From assembly GCA_028753945.1 (NCBI GenBank), contig JAPNXP010000002.1, forward strand, positions 6,448,001 through 6,512,000: a stretch of DNA of 64,000 bases, written 5' to 3'. The stretch comes from Hexactinellida sp. DTS-2022. Its lineage: Eukaryota; Porifera; Hexactinellida. The notes beneath the pieces were generated by a model. It had not been told where the DNA came from, searched no databases, and saw only the letters and a program-made list of their open reading frames with translations. This document shows positions 44,530 to 55,323 of the stretch, piece after piece. Within the stretch, counting starts at the first letter, position 1; each line of letters begins with the position of its first letter. A program made the position numbers and the translations under genes.

Positions 44530-45085
44530 CAAAAATTTTCAGAATGTCGAACAATTATATTTTTCGTCGAATTTTTTAATTTCTTGATCAGGGGACTGAG
44601 GATGGATCATATGTTATCCCTCAACTTTTTTTGGAAAACTTTCTGATATTTATTCTTGGTTTCCTAAACGTTTAGGCCTGCGGCCTACGAAATTCGCCGA
44701 AATTCAGCACCTTCAGACGGTCTGTAATACTGCAATAGCATATAGTATACCCCGAAATCGCTGTATCATGAAACAACAATTCAAATACATATGTTAACGT
44801 CTAAAAAATTAGGAATATATTAAATTCAGAAATTACGAGTATATATGTGAAATGAAAGTATGGTGAGTATGCTTCTATCGTAAATTACTGTGGAAAATTG
44901 TACTGACATGATATTTCTGTGATTTCGCATATTAGTTAGATAGGTTCTCATCTATATGTGATATTTGGTTTTAAGACTCTATTTATTTAAATTTTGAGTT
45001 ATGACCATTTTATCAAGGTTTTTGTCAGTTTTGTGGGATTTCACACTTCAAGAGCATCAAATAGCCAATAACTTATTGTATATGA
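44530..45085. repeat. Dispersed repeat family R2, copy 1
   Basis: Parallels 59500-60090: CTGAGGATGGATCATATGTT against CTGAGGATGCATCATGTGTT; GGCCTGCGGCCTACGAAATT against AGGCTGCGGCCCACGAATTT; GTTTTGTCAGTTTTG with TTTCACACTTCAAG against GTTTTGTCTGTTTTG with TTTCACACCTCAAG. Confidence 0.65.
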
Positions 45086-45174
45086 ATGAGATTTGTGGAT
45101 AAATAGATCCAAATAGATTAATGGAATATAATATACCTACTTGATGTTCTCTGTTTCATTTTATTATGTTTAAC

Positions 45175-45360
45175 AGGGAAAGATTGTTTGATATGAGTAT
45201 TCACCTTCTCGAATCTATTGCGAAGATGTTCAACCAAAACTTTGAACAATGTTATTTGGACGGTGCAATGATTCATTTCATTCCTGAAAAGAATATCATG
45301 AAGTTTTGTTCAGGTAAAGCTTGGATATTCCACAAAATGGAGAATGATGTTATTTCCCAG
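45175..45360 (+). other. Possible orphan protein-coding exon
   Basis: A 3' splice-site-like TTTTATTATGTTTAACAG precedes a clean frame: ERLFDMSIHLLESIAKMFNQ, NFEQCYLDGAMIHFIPEKN, IMKFCSGKAWIFHKMEND. Two donor-like sites follow, TTCAG then GTAAAG at 45312 and CCCAG then GTTAGC at 45360. The frame stays open beyond. No domain was recognised and no partner exon was found, so this is a suggestion only. Confidence 0.3.
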
Positions 45361-45480
45361 GTTAGCTTCTATTATCACGTATTTAGAATTGTTTCTGGGC
45401 TATTATTAATTTTTGGCAATTTCTGGAAATTTTGGGCTATTTTCTTTGTGAATTTTCGGGAAAATAAAATATTTTGACGA

Positions 45481-45773
45481 AATATTTATTCTAATCAGCT
45501 GAGTATCTCAGAGGTCCTCAAACTGTGGCTGGCGGTTATGTTCTGCGTAGCTCTTGACATCCATCAATCCAATGTTTGAATTTGTAAAGATTACATTGGT
45601 TGACTTTTATGTATACTAATTTCCATTGTTTACAAATTCACACCCAGGGTAATTCTAAAAATGCATACGTAATTTGGTGAAAAACATTTATTCTAGGTTG
45701 TTACTATGAACTTTTATTTAATACTACATTTGGGGTGGGGGAGCAATTGTTCGCCTGTCAGCTTCTATTCGAG
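45481..45773. other. hAT end and degenerate ACCGTATTT-family right half
   Basis: CAGAGGTCCTCAAACTGTGG at about 45508 is a typical hAT left terminus without a partner. 45725-45773 (GGGGGAGCAATTGTTCGCC, CTTCTATTCGAG) resembles the right part of the 11.3-kb MITE. Confidence 0.4.
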
Positions 45774-46010
45774 TACCGTATTGCTTCGAGCGCTTATTGT
45801 TTAAGTGGGCCAAATTAATCGTGAAATTTTTTAACAATTCCAGAATATTTCTATTTAGGTCGGTTCCAATGGTTATCACTCCGACAGTATACATACCGAA
45901 GTTGCCAAAATTAATGGAATTAAACTACAGTGATCAGCTAGTGTGTTAAATTCTTTAAGCATACCAATGTCATATTTATTGACCCAGCGCTTATTAGGTG
46001 AAATACGGTA
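45774..46010. mobile_element. TA-flanked MITE, ACCGTATTT family, copy 3
   Basis: TACCGTATTGCTTCGAGCGC at left and AGCGCTTATTAGGTGAAATA with CGGTA at right. Shorter than copies 1 and 2 and of a different internal sequence. Confidence 0.65.
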
Positions 46011-46368
46011 TATGAACACGAAAACACTTTCCTTGAAACTGAAATTTACCTATTTATCTGGATCCCTTCTAAAGCAGTTCCTTCTTTGTTAAGTTAGCAC
46101 CTACACAACAAATCATACACATATAGTCATAACCTAGAGTTAAGGCTGATAATTAAGCAGTACTACACATTGCAATTTCACATTATACTTTACCTACACT
46201 AGGAGTCACAAATCTATGATAGTCACGGATTTTTCTTTTGAAAAACTCCCCCGATTACCTCAGCACGAGTCTCTAGCGTGAATGGGTGACGCTTAGCGGC
46301 CATTACAATGAATACTAAGCTGCTCAAAAGTAAAAGCATGTTACTCAAGAGAAATAATCTTCGGTGGA
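46011..46368. other. No recognised gene
   Basis: No motif seen. Confidence 0.4.
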
Positions 46369-46501
46369 GTGCCCCGATAAGTGAATGGCGCCCCGATACG
46401 CGGGGTTATTTTTAATGAGAAAAAAACAATTCCCAACCGACTGCCCCGATACGAGGGGTGCCCCGATACGCGAGTGCCCCGATACGCGGGGTTCCACTGT
46501 A
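46369..46501. mobile_element. Pogo/Tigger-type MITE fragment, CCCCGATACGCGGGG family
   Basis: GCCCCGATACGCGGGG motifs occur four times; the right end ACGCGGGGTTCCACTGTA is a typical pogo/Tigger terminus. The left end is truncated. The 64-codon frame here is repeat sequence. Confidence 0.6.
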
Positions 46502-47536
46502 GTCACTTAGTGATATTTGTCGGTAATATACCGGTAAACACCGGTTTAGAAAGTGCCGGTTGCACCGCTACATAACCTTGGGGACATGAAGGATATTCCA
46601 TTTATGAATTACGACAAATACGGGCACTGTATATTAATTTTTATCAGTTCTATAATCTACCATCCATTGTTAAATCGATGGTTGGTAAGTGAATAGAAAA
46701 TATCGTCATTAAATTTGCATGCCGGTTCTAAACCGGCATGCTACCAAGTTTATTATTTATAATCCAGGACATAGATCTGCGTAACATAAATTATAAGCAT
46801 CCATGGTTCGTCCCGGTTATCACTTACGCTATTTATGAATCTATACATGAGTTATAGATATAGAGTATTAGGTCAATGTAGTATATATCCAAGCCCAAAC
46901 GCGCGATACACCAGCAAACTATATATAACGTCGTCACTAATCAATAATACGCCAATTTTCCCAAATAATCAATTGCGATACAATGAAAATATCTGGTACA
47001 TCGCCAAAGTATGAAAAATAGTTTGAAACACATTTGCAAGATAAAACCACAAGGTACGGCGAAATAATAACCATTTTATCACCCTCGGACTCCCGCAAAT
47101 GTGGTTCATATCAATTAACAGAATAGGTAAACTTTGATCGCAGTTTTCTGAGAATACAAATTTAGCGTGGGTATGATGCAAATGCCGGACTTTTTTGAGA
47201 AAGATACTAGAGATTAAGGCTAAAAGAAATTTCAAGACAATGTATGTTACTCACGCTCAAAGCACCTTTTTCTTTCCACATAAATCATCAATAATCACAG
47301 AGATAATATACCAACAATATAAAATTTCACAATAATATCGACTCTTTCTGATTCCGGTCCATTCAGAATTACATATTGTCTATTGGAGGTCTTTAATTGC
47401 TAATCGGATGGACGACATGGAAACGCAAGGCTTAATAGAAGCTGAGTTTTGAAATTAGAACATTCTAGAACAACTATAAATCAGTTTTTGAATGCATTTC
47501 AACTATGTGTTATAGGATAGACGCAATTACCCTATT
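46502..47536. other. Non-coding, one unassigned minus frame
   Basis: GCCGGTTCTAAACCGGCATGC near 46722 is a near-perfect short palindrome. The minus frame 47235-46969 has no recognised domain. Confidence 0.35.
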
Positions 47537-48240
47537 TTAAGGTTCAGGTATACTCTACAAAATTCGAAAATTTAGATAAAATCCAAATCATTGTCTATTT
47601 CTCTTTTATTGCATTTTTGGATTGTATTGATACCAATAGGTACTCTCAAGAGATTTCTAAGAAGAATTCCTATTATTTTTCCAGTTTAACACACTTTGGT
47701 CACCTCAATCTAAGAATAATTGATGTAAATTTTTTTTTCAAAACCCGCTATCTCAAAACTAACATTTTCAGATTTGTGTAGATAAGAAACTTTTTCAGTT
47801 TTGCACGTAGAATCGAAATCTCAACGGTTTCGGATAGATCTCGTCTAGATACATCCTGTATCGTTTGCGATTTATTAAATTAGAAATAGTTGCATAGCTT
47901 TGCGGATTTTGGATAGGAAAATTTCGATTATAAGTTGACATCACGTAATATTCAAGAAAAATAAAAATAAATAGAATTGGAACAATCCCAGACGATAAAG
48001 GATAAACAAGATATAGGTAAACGCATTTAAACAGTATTTACTATTGTAAGGTTCATTATTTCTAAAAAATCTATTACACAAATGAGTAAAATTTGAAAAC
48101 CTAAAATTTCCCAGTTACTTGTCATTGAAATATTATTGCATTTTTGCAAATAGAAGGATAATTCAAATCCGCAGTAAAATTTCAAGTAAATGAGGTAAAT
48201 ATTTTTGGTAGAAGTGCATTACCGTATACCTGAACCTTAA
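47537..48240. mobile_element. TTAA-flanked MITE, GGTTCAGGTATAC family, copy E
   Basis: TTAAGGTTCAGGTATACTCT at left, GTATACCTGAACCTTAA at right, both borders intact. Closest to copy A (TCCAAATCATTGTCTATTTC shared). Confidence 0.85.
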
Positions 48241-48363
48241 AATAATCTATATTTTTATACAAAATAATTTGTTCTAGAAGTGAATTACTAACTTCAATGT
48301 CATGGATTTCCACATTCTCTGGAATTGTAACTTATAGGAAATGTCTACTAATTTGGAAAATAC

Positions 48364-48870
48364 TACACTAACCAGCCAAAAGTATTTGAACATTAGGGAT
48401 GTAATAATGCGCACACAATACTCGTCTGATAACTAATTAACGGCTATCTAAACTACTCTGAAATGACTATAAATATATTATCATAGATATACATTACAAA
48501 ATATTGTGATTTCAATTCAATTTAGAAATATCGACGAAGTGGCATAAGTGTTTCTGCCACGTGCCACTTGTGGCATAAGTGGCACAAAATGAAATGTGGC
48601 TGTATCACAGTAGAAAATAATCGGATTGTTTTGAAAGTATTCACTTAGAGTAATTTAACCATGTGGAATTCAAATCTTCCATCAGAATTAATACATTAAC
48701 ATTGCATCTTAATGATCACAAATTAATTATTTAATTAGCTAATTATATATTTAATGATTTTAACGCCTTCATAAAATGCAAATTCGAAAATTTTGCTGTT
48801 TTATCAAACTTTACATATCGTTTCATGTAAATAGCCATTTTGTAGTATCTACTAATGTTATTATGGACAC
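48364..48870. mobile_element. Tc1-type MITE, copy 2, right end lost
   Basis: Starts TACACTAACCAGCCAAAAGT and parallels 5325-5820, including GTGGCATAAGTGGCAC and AATGTTATTATG. No closing terminus. Confidence 0.75.
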
Positions 48871-50709
48871 CGTTAATTTAATTTAGAACATAGTACAATT
48901 TATTTATATTGCTACATACAATATTTGCAACCAATCAAAATGATTGGTTGGAATTTATTAAATCTCTTCTTTAACTCCATTCACGATTCTATGACATTTT
49001 TCTTCAAAATATTGTAGATTATGACATCTAATAATAATTTAGGGATCAATTCGTCACCTCCCTTATTGTAAGTTATTAAATAGATGTATTGTTTAAAATA
49101 CTACACACTATATTCGTTATTGAAGATTTCTAAATAGTATTATTGTTTGTTAGGGAAGCTTTCATCAACATTATATTATAATATAAAATATACACTAGTA
49201 ATTATTTATTATACTTTTTATTATTAATTTATCTGTTGTAGCTAAACTCTTTTGATTGGGATTTAGAGAGAACCTCAAATATCTGTAAAATATAAAAGCA
49301 CCACTATTGGCCGACCAAATACCGTTGGTTATTTTCTTTATGAATTTGTTTGAAGAATGAATATTCATTAATTGTATACTTTGATTATTAGATAACGACC
49401 CCGACGGACGACGGCGATAGACATATACTGTAAGTTGGGCATTTCACTTCCATTTTGTGTTCTATATATATATTATATGAAGCAGTTGTTGTTTGTTTGA
49501 CCTCGACACTTCGCACCTTATTGGGGGGAAAATATATAGCATAGATATATTAAATATATAGCTAATAGAATAGGCTAATGGGAAATCAATTAACAGAAGA
49601 AAGTCATATTGTTTGAGCCAGGGGATCCGGCCATAATTTGGAAGAAATTCCATTTTATGAGAATGAGTAAATTATGATAAGTGTTATGTAATGACGCGTG
49701 TGTTTAGATCATTAATTAATTATAATAAATTCTCGTAATTTTATCTGTGGAGCAATGTGAGTAATGAGCTATTGAGTTATTAAATAATTTTGGACCCCCC
49801 CTCTAAAAGAACCCTGAATGCATAAAATAGCCTTGGGGATCGTCTAGTTTGTTTTATAATTCTGAAAATATGTAAATTATAGATTTAATTCGGTTTATAG
49901 AAAATGATTCTACTCAGTGTAATAGTGGGGACCAAAACACTGTAAGTTATCCATTTACATACTTTTGATGTCTAATGATTTATTTTTAAGGAAAATGAAA
50001 TTTAGAAAACAACTAATACATAGTAAAATAAATTTATTCATATTTTGTAAATTGTATTTTTTTCGGTTTATAGCCAAAATACTACTAGCTCCGGGGACGT
50101 GGCTACAACGTATGCTTGCTATTTTATATACCTACGCTGAAACTTCGTTAGCAAGAACACCAGTAGACCGTCAAATACGTACGCCTTATCGGAATTCGTA
50201 TTAACCAATATCATTTGTATTGAAATGGCTTTAAAGGATGGAATGAACTAAACTTAGGTTTTCAAACATCTAAAATACTTTTGAGAATGATTTCTCATCG
50301 GACTTAACCACAATGACGTAATCAAGTATTCATGCCCATATATGACAATCATGTTAAATAAATGTTAATTTTTTAGATAATTTTTAATCTAACTTTGCCG
50401 TTTTTATCCTGGTGCATTTTCTCTTCTCAAAATCTAATTACAGTGACAAATTTTGTTATTCCTTTCACTCAAATTCTTTTCATCGTCAATTTAAGTAATA
50501 ACACTGCCCTGCGTCAAATTTGCTGATTACAATCTTGTGGTCATTTTTAGATGATCGGAGTGTGCCGATTCCAAATTTATCATCAGAATTGCTGTAGTAC
50601 GTCATGTTTCATCACAAATGATTGACTAATTATATTCGATAATTAACGAATATTATATTTTTTTCATTTAATATTACCTTTGCCTATAGAAATAAACATA
50701 TTCGAAGAG
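48871..50709. other. Long stretch without a gene
   Basis: A+T-rich. Frames at 49462-49653 and 49965-50204 carry no motif. No repeat with a partner in this window was recognised. Confidence 0.4.
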
Positions 50710-50895
50710 TACTTTCGTCTCCGCTTAATAGAGCCACCTCGGCCCCAGGTTGTTTTGACCAGATTATACGGAGAACCCGATTACCGATAATATTGTAAGC
50801 CAAACTGTAATTCTGTCTTAAATCCGGTGAAACTTTGGCCCCATTATGCGGAGAAACAGATTAATCGGTGGCTCTATTGAGCGGAGTTGACTGTA
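50710..50895. mobile_element. Pogo/Tigger-type MITE, CTCCGCTTAAT family, copy 2
   Basis: Right end CTATTGAGCGGAGTTGACTG then TA; degenerate left end TACTTTCGTCTCCGCTTAAT. Shares AATATTGTAAGCCAAACTGT with the copy at 63392-63563. Confidence 0.8.
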
Positions 50896-51001
50896 TGTGC
50901 ATTTCGAATTAGGCCAAATATCTCCAATCCATTCAACCAATGTTGGTGGATTAATTCATAATTTATGTTATCTTGTTCTTTTTTGTATTTTATTAGTACT
51001 A

Positions 51002-51189
51002 TACAGGTAAACCTCCCAAAGCGGCACCTCCGAGTAGCGGCAACCTCCGAGAAGCGGCACAAAATCATTCTCCCGATGGGTGCCGCTTTGGGAGTTTTAC
51101 CTTACGAGCAACCTCCCAAAGCGGCAACCTCCGAGAAGCGGCACAAAATCATTCTCCCGAATGGCGCCGCTTTGGGAGGTTTACCTGTA
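51002..51189. mobile_element. Pogo/Tigger-type MITE, TACAGGTAAACCTCCCAAAG family
   Basis: TACAGGTAAACCTCCCAAAG and CTTTGGGAGGTTTACCTGTA are exact complements, with TA at both ends. Internally GCGGCAACCTCCGAGAAGCG and CACAAAATCATTCTCCCGA are each present twice, so it is a duplicated hairpin. It lies about 70 bases upstream of the long coding frame. Confidence 0.85.
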
Positions 51190-51258
51190 TTAGAATATGG
51201 CCTATTGGAGAAGGTGTAGAAATGATCCAGACGTATTTGTTATATTTGTGGTAGTTTT

Positions 51259-52890
51259 ATGACTTCCAAACAATCCACGTCTATAACATACTTTGTTAAA
51301 AAAGCATATTTCGGATATTTTGGTATGCGATTAGGTGATCAGGACAAAACATGGGCTCCACATACAGTCTGCCGATCTTGTGTAGAAAATCTGAGACAAT
51401 GGACAAAAGGAATCAGAAAGAGTCTAAGTTTTGGCATTCCAATGGTATGGAGAGAGCCTCAAAATCATATTAACGACTGTTACTTTTGTATGACAAATAT
51501 TTCTGGTTTCAATGCAAAAACCAAGTCATTGATCATTTATCCAAATTTACCATCGGCAATTCGACCTGTTCCTCATTCTGTTGAAGTACCTATCCCAGAA
51601 TTCAGTAAATTGCATGTAATCTCAGAAATTGATGACTGTGAAATAACAGATTCATCAAGTGGAGAAAATGACTATTTTATTCCTGTCACATCATCTCGTT
51701 CTAAGTCTCCCCAATTATTTAATCAGTTTGAATTAAATGATCTCGTACGTGATTTAGATTTACCAAAAGAAGCTGCAGAACTTTTAGGTTCTAGACTTAA
51801 AGAAAAAAACTTACTCTGCCCAGATACCAAATTTTATTCATACAGAAACAGAGAGATCGATTTTTTGAGATACTTTGTAATGGAAGATGATTTTGTGTTT
51901 TGTTATGATGTCTCAGGGCTAGTTAACGCTCTCGGGTGTCCATATGTACAAGATGAATGGAGACTCTTTATTGATAGCTCAAAACAAAGTTTGAAATGTG
52001 TATTACTTCATAATGGTAACAAATTTAGTTCCATCCCAATTGGACATTCAGTACATTTGAAGGAAAGCTATGAAAACATGAAATTAGTGCTGCATAAGAT
52101 TAATTATAATCTACACAATTGGGTTATCTGCGGTGAATTAAAAATCATATGCATTCTTTTGGGACAGCAATCTGGTTATACTAAATTCCCCTGTTTTTTA
52201 TGCTTATGGGACAGCCGTGCTAAGAGCGAACACTATTCTAAACAGAGCTGGCCAGCTAGATCCAAACTTACTGTCGGAGACAAGAACATTATTCATGAGC
52301 CTCTAGTGGATCCTCTCAAGATTCTACTTCCTCCACTTCATATAAAATTGGGACTGATGAAACAGTTTGTGAGGTCATTAGATAAAGAAGGAAATTGCTT
52401 CAAATATATTGCTGAGAAGTTTTCTCATCTAAGTAATGAAAAGAAAATAGCCGGTATTTTCGAAGGTCCTCAGATAAGAAAACTTGTTCGAGATGATAAC
52501 TTTTCAAATTCTATGAGTTCCATTGAAAAATGTGCCTGGATTGCATTTGTAGATGTAATTAAAAACTTCTTAGGAAATACCAAATCTCCTAATTATAAAG
52601 TGATTGTTAATGAGTTAATCGATTCTTACAAGCACCTTGGCTGCAATATGAGTGTGAAGGTTCACTTCCTTCACAGTCATATTGACTATTTTCCAGATAA
52701 TCTTGGTGCTGTATCCGAGGAGCAAGGTGAACGATTCCACCAAGACATTAAAATAATGGAAACACGATATCAAGGAAGGTGGGACGTTCATATGATGGCT
52801 GATTACTGTTGGTGCCTCAAGAGAGATTGTATTGGTGTTATTCATGCTCGAAAATCTAACAAACGGAAGTTAACACCTGATTCAGACTAG
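51259..52890 (+). CDS. 543-residue zinc-finger protein of a repeated transposon-like family
   Basis: The longest open frame here. In-frame text just upstream of the first Met adds RRICYICGSFM, supplying the first C-X2-C pair, and one frame earlier RRCRNDPDVF; a one-base deletion near 51235 seems to separate them, so the true start is upstream and the copy may be slightly damaged. Then GDQDKTWAPHTVCRSCVENL (second C-X2-C), SFGIPMVWREPQNHINDCYF (third), YPNLPSAIRPVPHSVEVPIP, an acidic Ser-rich stretch, FPCFLCLWDSRAKSEHY, and near the end SHIDYFPDNLGAVSEEQGER, FHQDIKIMETRYQGRW. I recall near-identical multi-copy proteins in hydrozoan, aphid and spider genomes, always uncharacterised, which suggests a mobile element gene; catalytic residues are not known to me. 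Terminal repeats were not found. Confidence 0.75.
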   Translation: MTSKQSTSITYFVKKAYFGYFGMRLGDQDKTWAPHTVCRSCVENLRQWTKGIRKSLSFGIPMVWREPQNHINDCYFCMTNISGFNAKTKSLIIYPNLPSAIRPVPHSVEVPIPEFSKLHVISEIDDCEITDSSSGENDYFIPVTSSRSKSPQLFNQFELNDLVRDLDLPKEAAELLGSRLKEKNLLCPDTKFYSYRNREIDFLRYFVMEDDFVFCYDVSGLVNALGCPYVQDEWRLFIDSSKQSLKCVLLHNGNKFSSIPIGHSVHLKESYENMKLVLHKINYNLHNWVICGELKIICILLGQQSGYTKFPCFLCLWDSRAKSEHYSKQSWPARSKLTVGDKNIIHEPLVDPLKILLPPLHIKLGLMKQFVRSLDKEGNCFKYIAEKFSHLSNEKKIAGIFEGPQIRKLVRDDNFSNSMSSIEKCAWIAFVDVIKNFLGNTKSPNYKVIVNELIDSYKHLGCNMSVKVHFLHSHIDYFPDNLGAVSEEQGERFHQDIKIMETRYQGRWDVHMMADYCWCLKRDCIGVIHARKSNKRKLTPDSD

Positions 52891-53033
52891 TAATTAATTC
52901 TATTACTTTTGAAACATGTGTAGTCATCTGAATATCTGATTTCATAGTATTTCTTAGCATAAATGTTCTCAATATGATTAACATATATATCAACTTTACT
53001 GGTTTGGATAGAGGAAACATACATGAAGCGATC
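52891..53033. other. Short A+T-rich spacer
   Basis: Between the coding frame and the next MITE; no polyadenylation signal was clearly visible. Confidence 0.3.
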
Positions 53034-53288
53034 TACCGTATTTATCCGAATAGAAGCATAGGGATTAATGATTTATAATTTAAATAATTTTAGAGAGAAT
53101 ATCACAAGTTGATACAATTTATTTGGTATAGTCTGTTAATAATCGTGTTGCGACTAATATTAGATAAAGAAATTGACTCAGGGTACCGGTACTAAATTTG
53201 TATCTGCTAATTTGGGGTGTTTGGGGCTATTAGTGGAGGTAGGCGATTAACGAATAGAACCCACTATTAGAGTATATTGACGGTTTAT
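53034..53288. mobile_element. TA-flanked MITE, ACCGTATTT family, copy 4
   Basis: TACCGTATTTATCCGAATAG at left; GGAGGTAGGCGATTAACGAA shared with copy 1; right end degenerate. Confidence 0.65.
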
Positions 53289-53374
53289 ACGCTAACATTA
53301 CAAAATGGATTGAAAAAAAAAACTAGACGTGATACGATAATTTTATCGATTTTAACGAAGTCTGCATAAAGATC

Positions 53375-54101
53375 TTAAGGTTAAATTACCCCACGGGAAT
53401 GAAATCTCTTGTATTAATCTGTAATTGTTAGAAATAGATCAAGGTACGATACAAAGCAATAAACAAAAAAGAAAATGTCTCAATATATTATACTTTTTAT
53501 TTTTTGTCGGTTTCAATATTTGGCTAATACAAATCTCCCATAGGGCGATTTCAAAAAGTGGTGGTCGATATTATAGTGTAATTTGGCAATGCGGCCATCA
53601 ATGTTTGTTATCAGAATCAATATTGAAAGATTATAAGCGTACGGAGTTGGTAGTTGGTTTACATTTTTGAATTATGACTCTGAAATTATTTTTCAAACAT
53701 TTTATCAAATATCTCATAAAAAACATGACCTTTTTAATGATTTCTTTAGTTCAAAAGGTCGCAACTTTTTTTATTTAGGTCAAATCAAAATTCTAAACCA
53801 GTCACCTACAGCATATAACGATGATCTATGTGATATATCGCACATAATATGTCTTTAGCTAATAATGATCTTGAGATCGACACACTTATCAGGTGGAGTC
53901 TGAAGAAATCCCCCTATGGGACTTTTGTATTACCATAAAACTGCACGCCCCATAAAATCGAATTTATTCAAAATAATTCGATTTCGTTTTCAGTTTCGAT
54001 ATAGCTATAATGTCTTCTATTATATATGTGAAAATTAAACATCTTACTTCAAAACGAAATTTATGTGTTTTTAACATGAATCTGCCGTAATTTAACCTTA
54101 A
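53375..54101. mobile_element. TTAA-flanked MITE, GGTTAAATTACGG family, copy 2
   Basis: TTAAGGTTAAATTACCCCAC at left, CTGCCGTAATTTAACCTTAA at right. Homologue at 35918-36448. Frames at 53425-53670 and 53667-53858 are repeat sequence present in both copies. Confidence 0.78.
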
Positions 54102-54149
54102 CTATAAATTTTCATCCCAAAACAATCAGCAAGTGAAAAAATATTTTTC

Positions 54150-54868
54150 GCAGGGCTGTGTAATTCATCCAAAATGGGCACATTCTATGCCCATATATGG
54201 TCATTTGGAAAAAATGTGCGAGTTAGGGTCATAAAATGTATTATGGAGGTATAGGAATCCGGGTATTTCGAGCATTTTGCACTCAAAATTTTATTTATTG
54301 GTCAACGGGTTTCTGAGATTCAAAATAGAGATGTGAAAGGACCACCCAAGGAGTTGAAAACTCAGAAAGTTATAAATGCTAAAGCGTTCACAGTTTTTAT
54401 CCAAATTGCTTGAAACCAAGTGTAAACTAATGAATATATATTTAATTTGGGAATGACCCTTTCTCTAAACTTTACAATTCAAACTTTAAGACTTATTGTA
54501 CTTTGAAGGTAGACTAGGCACCTTGACAGTCCAAATCTGACTTCAAATGACTAGAACTCCGAACTTAATTTTTGGAATGTTGAAAATTTTGGTTTACAAC
54601 CTAAGTAGATAAGCAAATATACTTTGGTATGAATAACAACGAAATTGAAAACAAATTATGGCAGTGCGAGCCTACAAACCTTTTATTCCATTTGAAAAAG
54701 TCACCCTCCATGATGTCCATCAGATTCCTGGATCTTATAATGGTCGCTACAGCAAAACTATTGTTCAGATTCACCTGAAATTTTCAATGTGACAATACTT
54801 TATAGTGTACTATCCAAAAACAATCGAATCTCAATTTATCTGACCAGCATTGTGTGGCCCTAATTTTT
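54150..54868. repeat. Reversed partial copy of the GGCCAAACTATAC element
   Basis: Complement of 7100-7810: CACCCTCCATGATGTCCATC against GATGGACATCATGGAGGGTG; AAATGGGCACATTCTATGCC with CATATATGGTCATTTGGA against the 7780 core. Neither TTAA border of the parent is retained. Confidence 0.72.
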
Positions 54869-55139
54869 AGTACTCTGAATTTGGCCATGTAATAGACATT
54901 TCCCAATTTCACATAGCCGTAGTGCGTTCAATTGTCCTCAGAATTACGCCAAATTTTGCTATATTATCCTCCCGAGTATAATAACTAATAAAACGAAATA
55001 AACTCAATTATTTTAAAAATTCAAAATAAACCAAAGAGGGGCCTTAATTGCTAAGTACACTTTGTGCCTTTCGATTGTACCAAATGACTATTTCTCTTTA
55101 CCATCAGCTATCAATTCATACTATTTTATGCTCTCTCTA
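54869..55139. other. Non-coding spacer
   Basis: No motif recognised. Confidence 0.35.
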
Positions 55140-55323
55140 TACAGTAGAACCTCGTTAATACGAACACCAAGGGTGACCGTTTCCTTATTTTCATATTAAC
55201 TGTAGTCAATTGTTTTGAAAATCCTTTGAAAGGATATTATTAAGGGCTTATTTGAGTTGTAAATTATTACAAGTTGTTTACTCGGGATTATTTTGGGGAA
55301 AAGTTTATTTTCTCTTAATTAAT
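55140..55323. mobile_element. Pogo/Tigger-type left end, CCTCGTTAATACGAAC family
   Basis: TACAGTAGAACCTCGTTAAT followed by ACGAACACCAAGGGTGACCG is a pogo/Tigger-like end. The next element (55324) is inserted to its right; the piece after 56231 (ACCGGAAATCCGTATTAACC) may be its continuation. Confidence 0.6.

Noticed and set aside
46969..47235. 88-codon minus-strand protein
   Set aside because: No recognisable domain or splice context; kept only as an unassigned frame.
53425..53858. Two plus-strand ORFs
   Set aside because: Homologous non-coding sequence at 35.9-36.4 kb does not keep the frames open.
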